Numbered from the stretch's first letter, positions 27,361 through 39,608 are shown. The stretch is 64,000 bases of DNA from Cristatella mucedo (GCA_009760855.2 WPIO01000002.1:560001-624000); one strand, 5' to 3'. Program-made: numbers and translations. The notes: a model not told the origin generated them from the sequence alone.

Positions 27361-30300
27361 GCTCATCAACGTTATTAGCTAATGTACTACTAGGAAATCA
27401 CGAGTGGCGCACCACACTTATAATGCTTACCTTAGAATGCTTTAGCCTGTCAAATTGAGTTACTAAATTTGCCCTTTCGTGAAGGCAGCCACTTTATTTG
27501 CTCAGCCCATATCGCAGAGCTCTCTAGCTACTCGACTGACTGCCTTTAAGATTCGGCTGGCGAGGGAAGTCACCTACACCAACTCGTTGGTGCCTACTAC
27601 TTTGCAGACTAAAGCACTTTTATATTAATTACTGGCACCACTTTTAGTAAGGTACCACAGCATTGATTAGCTATAATCTTTTAAAAGCATATCCTCACAT
27701 TGGGATTTTTTTTATTCTGATTCCATCCCGTATTTATGTATAACTACTTGCCTAGTACAGATTGATGCAGCGATTAGAAAGGCATGCTTCGTCTAAGCCA
27801 GTCTCGACTCGAGGAGCCTTATTAGTAGGAACTACCATTTTATGGGTGTAGTACTTGCTTAAAATTTGACCTGCTGGTATCCTCTTTTGAAGGGTTGCTC
27901 TGGACAGGAGATGTTTAACTACGGTGACCGAAATCCCCCAAGACGACCCGCTGTTGGCTGTCGTCTTATCAATTGTAGACTATAGCACACCCACAAATAC
28001 AAAGAGCTTTGCCGGTAATGTGCTAACGTGTTCCTGTTTCCTATTTCGTGCTGTTATTTAAAATGAATTGGTGGCTCAAGTTACGAACTCGTTTTTATCG
28101 TAATTGGTATGTGCGCATCTTGTAATGTCCTTGCAGAGGGCAGACCGGGTGCTTTAGCCCTACGTGTTTTCTGTGTGTGGCTTGCACTGCTTCTTGTTCA
28201 TAGTGCACTCGCTATTCGCATTTTCTTTCAGTGCACATGCTACCGGTGATTGAGCCCATCTCAGATCAACCTCTATTCGTAATCCTGGTAGGCAGTTCTG
28301 CTGTGAAACTTGGCTGCGGTGCCAGTTTGTGACTATGTCGTTTTGTCCTTTTTTATGATATTGGCTTTGTTGTGTCAGGTTAGTGGTATTCTTATTCATT
28401 TTGCTTGGCTGAGCTATCTGACAAGAATCTGCAGCTTACTTGAAGAGCAAGCGTGTTACGCTTTGAGTGGCTCATTTGTTTTGTATGGTATTGATGAGTA
28501 TACAAGTGTTTGCTCTTAGTACTGAATTTTTTCAGCATAAACCGTTTCCACCTGTGCTCTTATATCCTCCATGAACCACCAAGTTATGATGGTGTTTTCG
28601 TGTGTACTAGACATATCAGTCGATTTAAGTATACACTAGATAGTTTTATAGGGAATATTCCTCTTTTCAGCTGCTCCTGCTCCGGCTGCTCTGTTCCCTG
28701 TCGATGTAGCTATGCTGGGATCATTAGGCTGTCCATTCTTTAGACATCTCTTGATTGCCGATCGAGCGACTGACTGCGAATTGGCTTTAGCCTGCTACTG
28801 CAGGTTGAAAGAAAGTGTAGACATGGCGATACAAGTTGTGCTTTGTGGTGCAACTAAATAAATTGGCACCTCAGGCCACCAAGGTCCTCCACTAGCCGAT
28901 CGTCCTTGGAAGATCCAGCATCGTTCTAAATCTCAAGCAATCCGAGAGATGAGCAGCGTGGTGTGTGAAATCCCCTCACAGATTAAAGGTATCGTCAATA
29001 GTTTAAGCGATTGCTGGAAAAGGGCAAATTCTAATGATTAAGACGTGTCCCGAAGGGACTGGCTCATGCACAGCACACTATACCATTCGTAGTATCAATC
29101 TTTACTAAATACAGTAGCCCTCATCGAATTCAGGAGGAGATACAGAAAATTATACCATGAAGTACCTTGCTAAATTGGGAAAATACGTATGCAAATGGCA
29201 TATAATAAAAAGCATGAACCTGGCAAAAACAGCGCATTTATCAAATGCTTATGTCTTGGCAATGACATTTCTCTGAATGCTGGCTTAGATTAGTTTTCTT
29301 TGCCACCAAATTTGGAGATGGTCGAATAGTTAACAAGTGCTGAGAGGTGGGCAAGTTAAGGGAGATTTCTGCCTTCACAAAAGCAAAAATATGGCATTGA
29401 ATTTTGCAGGCTATAACGAGGCACGAATTTCCAGATCGCTTGTGATTTCTAAGCAGCACTTATCCTGCAGTACTAAGAAGCAGTTGCACCTTGATATGAT
29501 GGAAATGAAATGATGGGGGTCGCCCTAAGCTCGCAAATGAGGTGACAGGGCCACACCTAAGCCTTGATGAACAGATTTGCTCCTTCAAGTGTTTCGAGGG
29601 CACATTGACGTACGACAAGGCTTAACAGAGCATTCAGCGGAGGTTACACCACCAACTTGAACTAACCAGGATAGCCCAGCTTAAACCCTTTGCTTTCTAA
29701 GAAGCAAAAATAATCTGCCTGCAACAGGGTAGTGACCACACCCTGACCTTGGGTGACTGCTGCCAAAGAATTGTTTGGGCTGACGAATGGAGTTTCACCA
29801 TTTTCAACACTTAAAGGAGAGCTATTGCGAAGTGGCGCTCTAATTAAGTATACCACGGCGACTGCATTCAGCAGACGGTAAAGTGTTTCAGTAGTGGAGT
29901 GATGGCACGGGGGCTCTTGCTCTTAAGCTAATACCAGAACTCTCATCGTGTAGATGCCATAATGAACCTGCATACATAATTGGATATTAGAAAAAGAAAA
30001 TTGGTATTTCAATTGCAATTGCTCTGAGAAGGCTAGATTTTGTATGACAACACAAGAATGGTCCTAAGCACAAAAAACTATCGATGAGAACATTCTTTCT
30101 ATAATGGCCTGTATCACTGGTATCTGCCACTGACCCGTGGGATGCTTTGCGGCAAAGTGTAAGATCGGCATTATCGCACCAGGTGAAGTCTTAAATGAAG
30201 CTCCATGTCAATGTTGGCAAACATTGCTCCCGATTATGAGCAGGGATCATGTAGTCCCTGCCAACCTGCATCAACGAAGGGGATAGAAATCATCGTAGAG

Positions 30301-30675
30301 TCACTTCCTGTAAGCCTAAGTAGCTTATACATTAATTAGTGAAGTATAATATGTTTATATACCACCATGGCTGTACGAACATGCAAAGGAATGCTTCCAA
30401 ATAGCTGTGCAGGACGGTTTACCAAATAAAGCTTCACAGGTTCTGTAAGTTTAGCCTGGTCACTTAAACTTTTGAAGGCACCTGTATAACCTGGCCGATA
30501 TGGGAAATTAGACAAGGTGATTGTCAGGGCACTTTGCATTGTTCAACTAAAAAAAGTGAGAGTCCTCACTTTTACCTAGAATAATCATGCAGGCGCTTTG
30601 CAGCAGGGGCAGCAGTTTAGCATTCGTGATCAAGTGGTCAAGAGTGGTCGTGAACAAAAACAGACAGAAAGACCT

Positions 30676-30684
30676 GGAGAGAGG

Positions 30685-30764
<80 letters not shown>
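30676..30764. repeat. (GA)n microsatellite
   Basis: GA units for about 90 bases with one GGA interruption. Confidence 0.96.
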
Positions 30765-30770
<6 letters not shown>

Positions 30771-31122
30771 CCCCACATTATGCCTAACTCAAGGTGGTCA
30801 ATGGATCATGATTACCTATGGGGGCCCTCTCCCAGCTTTTTTGAAAATATGGAGCTCAATACTTTGACGGGGGCTTGAATGAATAATCTCTCGACTGAGA
30901 GCCGCATGCCTGGACAATGCATATCGAAACTGCCTTTATATCCAATGTAGTCTCAGGTTTTATGTAACAGCATTGCATATCCATTCACAGTTCGTTTGTT
31001 TAAATCTTTTAGGATGAGTAAGAGTTTGGTCATTGTCGATTCAGAAGCTTTGAATTGATATTACATACATATACATATTTGATATTAAAGTCAATTCTGT
31101 ACTTGCATGAAGTGTATACATC

Positions 31123-31840
31123 AGAGCGCTCAATTGGATATCTATACCCATACCCACGCCCATATCCATAGGTACTTGGTGGGCGTGGGTCTTATGCCTG
31201 TGATCTTATGGTTGATCTATCTCGTATGAGTGTTGTTGACATTCGTCCTAGCAGTCAAGTGATGCAATAAATGGCACTACTGCACGACAGGAGCTCGACA
31301 GAAGTGTCATATTTCGGTTTCAGATATACAAACAGGGATCACTGGGACAGCCACTTTCTCCTCACTAACTTCGACATAGTTTGCTGCCTCTGCTGCGCTC
31401 ATACGAGGAACTCCCTGCCTTGCAGCTCTGCTGCTGCTGCCACCCGGTGATTCCGGTGGTCGGGGCCAGGCAGCATCTTGACCTGAGGTGTTGTTTCTGG
31501 CTCTATGGGTCAGAGCCCTCAACTGGATACCTATACTCAAGCCCATACCCACACCCAAACCCATGGTACTGGGCGGGCATGGGTAGTGTCTGTTATATTA
31601 TGGGTGGGCGTGGGTGGGTATTGGCATCCCTTATAAAAGTGTCACTGAGGGGTGCCTTTAGGAGTTCAAACGCCAGAGTCTTCCCACAGTTCTTACTGAG
31701 TCAAAGGCAGAGTTTTGAGTGGAGTTTTTGGCAGAGTTTCGGTCGGGTCCACCAGACTCGGGTGTCTGTTTGGGATCGGGACGACGGACTTTCAAAGTTC
31801 AAATTGATATTGCCAAATAGCTCCAAATCATGATGAACGT
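31123..31840 (+). repeat. Unnamed dispersed repeat with CCCATA/CCCAC arrays (family C)
   Basis: Two related heads lie 386 bases apart: TCAGAGCGCTCAATTGGATA (31125) and TCAGAGCCCTCAACTGGATA (31511). Each is followed by CCCATA/CCCAC arrays and then their complement (GGGCGTGGGT). The second continues into GGGTATTGGC and a 200-base body that also occurs, inverted, at 9540-9740. No protein was recognised. Confidence 0.65.
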
Positions 31841-32611
31841 CGACGCTACCACGATCGAACGTGAACTGAAGAAGAAACCGGCTGATGGAGAGACATCTCC
31901 GTATGTGATCTGAAACTAGGAACTTCTGTGCGATGGGTGGGCAGGGCCGGCACGCTTTAGCAATGGTTGCCCATGGGTACCCACCCAAATGGCAATTGTA
32001 GGCTCTGGTATACATTCATCTTAATGTCCCAGTTCAGTCACCTGGTAGGATTCCATGAGGTTTTTGGTCATGTCTTTCTTAGTGCCATGTCGTCCTACTT
32101 TTTGGTAACAGGTCAGTACTTCCGGAGTTTATACGTGCCATCCTTATTCGTGAGTGTTCGATACTTGGACCGAATACAGGGTTTATCAAGCTGCTGGCTA
32201 CCAGTCGTCTTGCTGCCTGCAAGCTGTGCTGTCCTGGGAGTACAAAACATCTTGCTTAACAAACGACCAGCGAAAGTAACAGTCCCACAAGCAAGCTATC
32301 TCCCATTTGAAGCAGGAAGAGCGAATTGGGTTGGGTAAGGGATCATTCAGTCTATAGGAGTACTCGGGTTAGTTGATGGCGTATTGTATCGAGTGGAGCA
32401 AACTAGTTTATATGCATGATCTTTAGGTTTCCTAACGATGCCTAACTTTAAGGTTAATGAAGCCCTCATGCTCACCATCTAAACGGTAGCTCACTTCGAG
32501 CTGTCTGCTCCGTCGAGTCTTGATGTCGTCCGTTAGTTTAACATACTTCTGCTTACCGGTGGCGGCAGCCTTTTTGTCTGCTGTGCTCATACCTGTCTTT
32601 TGTTGTGATAG

Positions 32612-32674
32612 GCCAGGGAATGGGGTCCGGAGCAGGCCCGAGTGAAGAACACTCTATCGGTCTTGGCCGAACAG
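32612..32674 (+). CDS. PDE2A: PDE2A-like exon: end of the N-terminal GAF-like region
   Basis: After TGATAG the frame reads REWGPEQARVKNTLSVLAEQ, then a GTACTG donor. It lines up with the human segment [25 protein letters not shown], T and L are shared at the same spacing. The exon is 21 codons, phase 0 on both sides. An alternative end is the GTAATG donor at 32731 (phase 2), which would add about 19 codons and would then join the next exon at 33470 instead of 33450. Exons upstream of this one were not found. Confidence 0.65.
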
Positions 32675-32828
32675 GTACTGCCGGTGGCGCTGCAACGACT
32701 GCTACCAGTGTGCGCGTTGGCCTTTTGCTGGTAATGCAGCTAATGCTTGAGACACTCGAGATAGGCGTGGTACCGAATGTCTGGGCTCTGTCGAGTCGAG
32801 AGCTCTTGCCGATGCCTGTAACTGATCG

Positions 32829-32844
32829 GGGGGGGGGGGGGAGG
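32829..32844. repeat. Poly-G run
   Basis: Thirteen or so G in a row near the start of the intron after the exon at 32612. Confidence 0.9.
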
Positions 32845-33449
32845 GGCAGTGCAGCAGTGTGCCATCCGGTGCAGCAATGTGCTATTCTAGTGTTTAATAT
32901 GTGGCGCTGTAGCTGACAGCCTTGTTTGCACGGCGCGCGGACGGTGCTCTGAGCTCTGCGTGGGTGCAGGCAGTCGTTAAAGTTAACGAAGAGAAAGGCA
33001 GTTGTCTTGCATAGGCAATCAGTTGCTGGCGGAGGGCCCCGAGGCTGCTGCTGGCTGCTTCACGCAAGGCTGTTCTTTCTGCTGCATAGACTGCCGTGCA
33101 GGTCACGTGCTCGGCATAATTTTTTTGCCAGCTGCCTCTTGGTCCAGTATCGGTCTGCCATCAGAGAAAGGCTCGTGTTCAAACAATTGAGCTCAGTAGT
33201 GTCATTAGGTAGTGCCCATGTGCACTTGCTGCACTCCCTTTTACGTCTGTGCACCGGCTCTGGCGCCAGCCATCCATGCACGAACCACTTCTGGCTAGCC
33301 GACTTCTTGTCTGCACCGGCTGTGGACGAGCGTAGCAGAACGGCAGAGCTTTGCTTTCACTGCTCTGCGGCTTTCCTGCTTCGCTTGTAGCACCTGCATC
33401 GGCATACGAGTGCCGACAAAACCCTAGCTTTGCTTCCTTCCTATTACAG

Positions 33450-33519
33450 ATCAAATCTTGCTGTTCCAGGATCAAATGTAGCGATTCTGTTGGGGATGGT
33501 GAGATCATGAAGCTGTGCG
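33450..33519 (+). CDS. PDE2A: PDE2A-like exon: lead into GAF-A
   Basis: The acceptor CTTCCTTCCTATTACAG has a good pyrimidine tract. The frame ends SVGDGEIMKLC before a GTATGT donor, matching human YTDRDRKILQLC. The final G joins CC of the next exon to give Ala in phase 1, producing MKLCAELNDIDAG (human ILQLCGELYDLDAS). A second acceptor at 33470 is possible. Confidence 0.85.
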
Positions 33520-34059
33520 GTATGTCACCGAGCAGCTGCTTGCTTCTTTTACTGTACACATGCGTGCACTTGCACACAATTGTCTTTAAGCAAAGTCTCA
33601 TAGCTTGTGAGTTGAGATCCCATGGAAGCACGTGGGAGCCTGCTTCTCTTTCCTCCCATGGTGTTTGAGTGATGTTCAGTTACAAGTACATGCAATAGCC
33701 TGAAAGTGTGTGTGTGTGTGCGCACGCTTGTGTCTGTACTTGCTTTATGGCAACCAGTCTCTCCGAATTTTAGAAACTAATGACGCAAACCTGTTTACTC
33801 CAACTCTGTCGCCCAAATTAAGAACTTGAAAAGAAAACTTGGCTGAACGATCATCCTGATATGGTAGCACTAGAGAGAGAGAAAGAAGAATCTGTCTTGT
33901 CGTCTTTGGGAGTTGACCCTCATTCTCCGACTGTAAGGCTGAAGTCTTATCACTGCCTCCCAGCACGTCAGCTAAATTGACAAACTATTAATGACAGATC
34001 TCAGTTTGTGTCATCCTACGTACTCTAATAAAGCTATAGACTGTTTAGCTGTTGGCAAA

Positions 34060-34430
34060 CCGACATTCTGCCACTGGTTACTGGTTAATGTCAATATGCT
34101 CTAGACTTTACCTTGTCGCCTGTCACTGTTCCAGGCAGGCAAGCCGCGGTGTTGGAGCTACCGTGCTAGGAACATGATGGTCTCTTTGTTCACATTCACG
34201 GATCAGAACTCACACCGTACTGACGTTACGACATCCCCTGACTTGAGATTTTAACAGAAGCTACAATGCACCCTTCCTCATAGCATTTGATGGATGCCTG
34301 TGAATTGCCCTTCGTGTGCTTATGTGTGGTGACACTACATGTTACCACTAGCTATATCGGCATGTTTGCTTTACAGCATAAGTGCCTAGAAAGAGATCAA
34401 GTTCCCTGAGGGCACTATACAAATAATAAT
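34060..34430 (+). mobile_element. LINE 3' fragment, + strand
   Basis: ACGTTACGACATCCCCTGAC, TTACAGCATAAGTGCCTAGA and GAGGGCACTATACAAATAAT are the forward form of the tail type 1 family. It ends in an AAT run. Confidence 0.7.
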
Positions 34431-34740
34431 CATACATTTATATAGCGCTCTCAGTGAACTGAATCTGTTTCTAGGCACTTTGCATATGCTGTAAAGGAAC
34501 CATGGTCATATGGTTAGTAATGTCATGCACATTGTTAACAAGCATAGCATGGTTAGAGGTGACATGAACAGGTTCAGCATGCGAAGATGGTTATTGGCAG
34601 CATGCATAGTTTCAGCGGGTATAAGCATGCAAAATCAAACCAGAAGAAGCCACTAAATGCTGTGACAAATATGTGTGTTTTTGTTTAGCTTTTTTAAATG
34701 GCATCAAGTCAGGGGGTGTCGTGACGTCATTCAAGAGGCT
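34426..34740 (-). mobile_element. LINE 3' fragment, tail type 1, facing the previous copy
   Basis: ATAGCGCTCTCAGTGAACTG, TTTCTAGGCACTTTGCATAT, GCTGTAAAGGAACCATGG and GTGTCGTGACGTCATTC match 54955-55260. It abuts the + copy tail to tail. Confidence 0.8.
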
Positions 34741-35687
34741 TCTCACTTAATGCCTAGCATCATGCAGGCCAACAACGAGAAGAATGCCTGCTCAGGAGCA
34801 TCAGTCGCAACTGATGGTGTTCATAGGTCATCGTGGCACCGATGCAGCAACGGCATCGACAAATGTGTTATTGTTTTATATCAAACGTATATGCCTCGTA
34901 GATGACTAGCCGTCTAATTCGCCATGGGAACCTTAATTAAAACTCGAACAAAGACCATGCTCTGTCAATGACTTGATTCGATCTTTGCTTGATCTGGTGG
35001 TGCTAGCACAATGGCAGAAGCTCTGAGAACATTGCACAGAAAGTTGGTCGAATTTACTTTGTCGAGCTAATAGACGACTGTTGCAATTAATTTTCGTCAA
35101 GGATGGAAAAACCTGATTCTTTGTCCGATAAATCAGATTATTGATTTTAGTGGAATAAAACCCAGTTTTTCTGATTACAATATGGTTTTATTTCGGCATG
35201 TCGCCACACTTCAGTCCGGATGAAAGTAAAGTGAGCGGCTTACTCGTTGGATATGTATGCCTTGGCTGAAATGCATACGAGGCAGAGGTGTCGAGCGCTA
35301 GTGCAGCACGGGTAGGGGGGCGCAGTCGGTCGGAAAGCTGTAGCCTGGAACGCGGGGCTGGGCTATATGAAAAATCCTGACTTAACTTTAATAAAACCAA
35401 ATACAATCGGATTTGGGCAGGATCCAGGTGGTCGGGCTTAATGTAAAAACCAATTAAAACCCGAGTGATTAAAATCGTGCTGCGCCATCCATGCTTTTTG
35501 TGAGCAAAAGTGAACTTGCATAAGTCAAGGCTGCCACAGCTTTGATCAGCTTATGGGCCACCTGTGCCGAAACATGATTTACGCGTTGTCATGTTCATGA
35601 TCCGTATGCACTCGAGGATCATGCTTGTCATGCACACATGGCCAGGTGGTCTTCCTACTTATTTTGCCACCATTTTCTTTGTTGCAG
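34741..35687. other. Intron of the PDE2A-like gene; nothing recognised
   Basis: Lies between the exons at 33450 and 35688, after the LINE pair. No coding match was seen. Confidence 0.5.
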
Positions 35688-35740
35688 CCGAACTAAACGA
35701 CATTGATGCCGGTCTTCTACAGGTTAAACTGTTAAAATTC
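35688..35740 (+). CDS. PDE2A: PDE2A-like exon: first helix of GAF-A
   Basis: After TTTGTTGCAG the exon encodes ELNDIDAGLLQVKLLKF, closely matching human ELYDLDASSLQLKVLQY. It ends at a consensus donor GTAAGT. It begins with two bases that complete a codon and ends in phase 0. Confidence 0.92.
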
Positions 35741-35827
35741 GTAAGTATTATGCGCGATTCATGTCTTTTTTGTCACCTGATTTGCACGCAAGAACCCTCA
35801 CCACATGTCTCATTTGTCTTACCCCAG

Positions 35828-35902
35828 CTGAAGACAAAGACAGCAGCCGAGAGTGGTTTATTGCTCATACATGAGCCAGAGGGCACGGCTTTGATCTGTC
35901 AG
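35828..35902 (+). CDS. PDE2A: PDE2A-like exon: GAF-A beta strands
   Basis: The exon encodes a 25-residue segment with LLLIHEPEGTALICQ, corresponding to human LLLVSEDNLQLSCK. The acceptor is CTTACCCCAG and the donor GTAATT. Phase 0 on both sides. Confidence 0.88.
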
Positions 35903-35948
35903 GTAATTAAAGGTTATCACCACTTGCTTGCTAAGTGTCATCCGGGCT

Positions 35949-36017
35949 GCAGAGGCAGCAGCAGAAGCAGCTGCAGAAGCAGCTGCAGAAGCAGCAATAG
36001 CAGCAGCAGCAGCAGCC
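35949..36017. repeat. Interrupted CAG/GCA trinucleotide repeat in an intron
   Basis: GCAGCAGCAGAAGCAGCTGC units repeat for about 70 bases within the 411-base intron before the micro-exon at 36314. In one frame this gives an Ala-Glu run, which is intronic because the frame does not continue into the neighbouring exons. Confidence 0.85.
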
Positions 36018-36313
36018 CTAAACCTTTCCTCTGGCATGGACAGGGTGCTGGCTGCTGCAGAGCAAGGTGACATTGCCCTACCGAATCGGATGCTTCTTGA
36101 CGTTTCTCTTTTAGTTGGTAGCTGGCAGCCGTAAGTCTGCAGACCGCAGTGCAAGCGATGCTCTCGACTTTTGCGCAACTCTTCATGCTGCCGCCTCCGC
36201 CGCTGCTGCTGCTGCCGCCGCCTCTGATCTCCGCGTGCTGCTTCAGTAACAAGTGAGCCTGCACGGCAGTTTCTGGGCTGCAGCTAATCATGCTTTCACC
36301 CTTCCCCTCCCAG

Positions 36314-36355
36314 GTTATCAACAACCAGGTACTATTTGATGAGCTCGTCGTCCCG
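36314..36355 (+). CDS. PDE2A: PDE2A-like micro-exon in GAF-A (14 codons)
   Basis: Fourteen codons, VINNQVLFDELVVP, sit between CCCCTCCCAG and GTGAGC. They align with human VIGDKVLGEEVSFP and keep phase 0. The size makes this exon easy for gene predictors to miss. Confidence 0.88.
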
Positions 36356-36488
36356 GTGAGCAGCAAGGCTTCCCTTTTTGCCGTAGTGGCACCGTAATGG
36401 CGGCATAACTGCTGCTGCGCTCGGCGTGGCTCCTCGCACGCGTGGAGGCGTCAGGCGCTTCTACCCTTTTTTCCTGGTTTACTTGCAG

Positions 36489-36733
36489 CTCGCCAGCGTG
36501 CCGACTCTGGCAGCGTCCTGCAAGAACCGTCAGCATGTCGTGCTCAACGACCTGCCGGTGCTTGTGAAGCGAGAGATCGGCGCCATTGCTCACGACTGCA
36601 ACGTTCGGTCTATGCTGTGCGTTCCCATAGTTCAGCATGATAGCGTCGTCGCCCTGGCTGTCATGCTGAACAGCTTGCATCAGCTCGAATGGAGGCCGTC
36701 TGATGAGGCCCGCTCGCCGAGTCACCCGGCAGG
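36489..36733 (+). CDS. PDE2A: PDE2A-like exon: main part of GAF-A
   Basis: The exon encodes about 81 residues. VRSMLCVPIVQHDSVVALA matches the GAF-A segment LQAMLCVPVISR..VVALA. Upstream HVVLNDLPVLVKREIGA corresponds to SIQLKDLTSEDVQQL. The family NKxnFx3DE motif is degraded: NSLH is followed by SDEA, so the Lys is lost. The best donor is GTAAGG at 36734, just before an in-frame TAA at 36735; two more GTAAGG copies follow at 36741 and 36754. The exact 3' end is uncertain (see findings). Confidence 0.88.
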
Positions 36734-36825
36734 GTAAGGGGTAAGGGCCTAGGGTAAGGGGTCGAGCTGTTACTGCTGTGCATGTACACTCTGCCACCTG
36801 CCACCATCATAATAATATGATCAAA

Positions 36826-37400
36826 CGTAAGTCCAACTGTGCCTCCACAAAGTCACAAGGACTAAGTGGGTGTTATACAGGATAGTTTTGTATAGCGCAC
36901 TCACAGCCTAAGCGGCTTTCGGTACGCATTCGGTACCCAACAGACTTCGTCTCACGCAACAAAGGGAAAGTGGGAGGCATAGCAGAGTCAGGAGAGCAGC
37001 TGAGGTAGTGAGTAGCATAGAAGTAGCAGCTCAGGGCTGCTGTAAAGGATGTGCAACAGTCGGCAGCAGGAAAGTAGATGTCGTTGCATAAGAGTTGTGG
37101 GAGTGAGTTCCACAGCCTAGGACATGCAGAGCAAAAGCTTCTGTTGCCAACAGTCTGAAAGCGTAGGATTGGAACAGCTAATTTATTGTCCATATAGGAC
37201 CGAGCACATGCGAGGGCTGAAACTGGTGCAGCAATTCAGCTAGGTGTTACGCAGCCTTGCGTTTGCCGGCTGGTGGGTCTGAGTAAGAACTTTGCTCTTT
37301 ATCCGTTAATCTACCAGGAGTCATTGCATATCCAGCGGCAAAGTAGACACGTGTCTGAATCTCTGGGATTTGTTGACTAACATGCAGCCATATTCATCAC
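36826..37400 (-). mobile_element. LINE fragment, tail type 2, with the end of ORF2
   Basis: On the - strand the frame reads VGNRSFCSACPRLWNSLPQL followed by SFTAALSCYFYATHYL. PRLWNSLP is a hallmark of the C-terminus of L2/CR1-like ORF2. The tail shares GTATAGCGCACTCACAGCCT and GGTACGCATTCGGTACCCAA with 16048 and 50465. It lies in the intron 36734-39604. Confidence 0.8.
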
Positions 37401-39604
37401 CACCTGCAGAGGCTTAATGGCTTTTTCGGCGATCCAGCCAAAGCTGAATGACAGCTGTCGAGACCTGACAGAGCCAGGGAGCTTGTGAAAGTTTTAGCTA
37501 GCCAATGTGTTTTCTGCCTGACTGCGCTCAAGCTGCCCCTATTGCTATAACTTGGACGCCACTGTGCTCTGCCATATTCCGTCCTGATCAGAGTTTGCTC
37601 TAATCTTTCCACCTCTGTGCGCTTGCCTAGATGCCGCTTGCTCTGAGCCAACAAAGTCGATTGGGGCACATCGATAATGGTATCGAATTGTTGTAGGATC
37701 TTTGTTCATGCATTTCAGCTGTCACACATCTGCCCATGGCTTTAGTGCAAGTGCCCGTGTCATTTGATAGGTATGTTTACAAGTTCACGTGAAGCCCATT
37801 TGCAGTTCCTTTCTGTCTGTGCACTGACACAAGTACAGCACTCCCAATGCTGTCAATCCTACTCCACGAGGGGGCAGCACGAGCTTCATCGCCTGGATGG
37901 TGTAGTCAGCGGCTCATTGTGGCAGAGCACAATGTGTATGCAGATTAGGGGTCTCTCGTGATATAGTGTATGCAGTCTTCAAACTGGTTTTTCTCCATTA
38001 CTCGTTTTCCTATTTATATTTGCATCTTGCAATTTGCTGTGATGTCGCCAGGAGGTCAGCCGACGCCAACTGTCCGGGATGTTGCTGCCCAGTGAAGTGG
38101 CAAGCCTGTGCAGAGAGCATAATAGGCCTACCACGTGATTGCTGGCCACCATATTTTTCTGCCTTTACATGGTCGGTTATCCGTGGGTCTTGGCGGCTGT
38201 GTCATCACTCCTAGTAGTCCTCACTTCCAGTGGGCCGTCGGCATCCGGACAGAAAACCGACGGCAGACGGCCCAGTTCAAATTCCTTGGAAAACTTATAT
38301 AAGTATAGATCAGACGACCAGTCAGATGTGCCTGCAAGTGCAAACCTCCTTTGCATTGAAAGATATGGCCGAGGAAAGCGCGATGGTGTTTAGGGAGGAT
38401 CATCATTTCCTGTTTACGGGACAGGTTTAATGAGGAATGCAGCAATTCGGAATGTCATATCGATTAGGGCGATAAGAGGTATAGCTGCTAAGCTGAGCCT
38501 GCCCGGTAAGCATTTGCACTTGTCTATCCCCCCAATTACAGCAAACACATGACTTCTTTTTGGGTGGAGCTTTTCTGATGGCTGCCGGGAAAACCGACAA
38601 AAAACCGATCGTATAAACATGGCCTATTCGTCTGCCTGAGTTTGACTCTCTCCCCCTGAAAACTGACTGCTTAAAGCTGTCCGACTTGTTGGCGTTTCGG
38701 AGCATGGGTCAAGTGGTCCCTACTATCCGATTGGTCTGCACTGGGACTGAAAGCATCTGCTTGTGGGCAGAAGCTCCCTGGAAGGCAGACCTGCATTGAA
38801 GCTGCCTGCTGCATTAGTCTTGACCGGTCTTTGTGTCACTCTGCATGAAGGTTGCACTAGCAAAGTCCGCAGGGTCTGCTTTTTGTCCTAATTGCAAACA
38901 GCTGAGAGCACCACCGTCGATGCTGGTCCATATTTCTGGAACCAATTGTGCCGAAGGGAATGCATATTGCATCTTGTTTAGCTATTCCAACGCTGGTGTG
39001 TCTCTAGTAAAGAAGACGCATCCTTAAAGTGCACTACTGCTTTCTGTCTGGACATGCAGGACGTATTAGTGAAATCGTCATGCTGAAAGACCTTGTAGAG
39101 CAAAGCCTGGGTCTAGCCCCATGAGTCGTCTTGCATTTTCTTGTATCAGCTACCAGATACCAGATATCAGCTGTCAGATACGTTGCTTCTGTCTTTTCAC
39201 CCGTTATGCAACCTATTCTGAGCATCGAGGCAAGTAGTGGTACAGCTGATGGCCCACTCGAGGACACACCCCATCGCTGTTAAGGAAATATACCCATCCC
39301 TGTGTGATGCTCTGCATATAGCCGTTGGCACTTTGCATTTAGCCACCAGTTTGTGTACCGACTGTTTGCATTTTCATTTCCTCAGCTATCCCCATTAGCA
39401 TAGTATTGGTTGGTGTGACCAAGTACTTTTTGTACTGGTTGGCACGATACTGCTTGCCTGACCATGCATGTGGCTCTAATTTCGGCTGCTGGGGATTTTT
39501 CAATGATGCAGCTTGCACCTGCAGGCCTTGTTGCTGGGCTACTGCTTGCATTGGACTGTCTGTTTTACTGCCAAGGCCTTGCATATACATGCTTAGATTT
39601 TCAG
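37401..39604. other. Intron of the PDE2A-like gene; no further feature
   Basis: No additional exon was recognised, although the awkward phase of the flanking splice sites leaves room for one small exon here. Confidence 0.4.
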
Positions 39605-39608
39605 AGAG

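Larger units (their letters stand above)
27361..32611. other. No gene recognised except repeats; missing 5' exons could be here
   Basis: A (GA)n tract (30676-30764) and family C repeats (31123-31840) are present. I looked for the N-terminal PDE2A exons preceding REWGPEQ and found no convincing match. Confidence 0.4.

Noticed and set aside
28310-28400. Possible N-terminal PDE2A exon (AAVPVCDYVVLSFFMILALL)
   Set aside because: Resemblance to the human VLVMPLADKE region is too weak, and the splice phases could not be fitted.
35928-36134. Ala-rich frame (AAEAAAEAAA) beside the GAF-A exons
   Set aside because: It comes from the CAG/GCA repeat in an intron. The flanking exons join to each other in phase without it.
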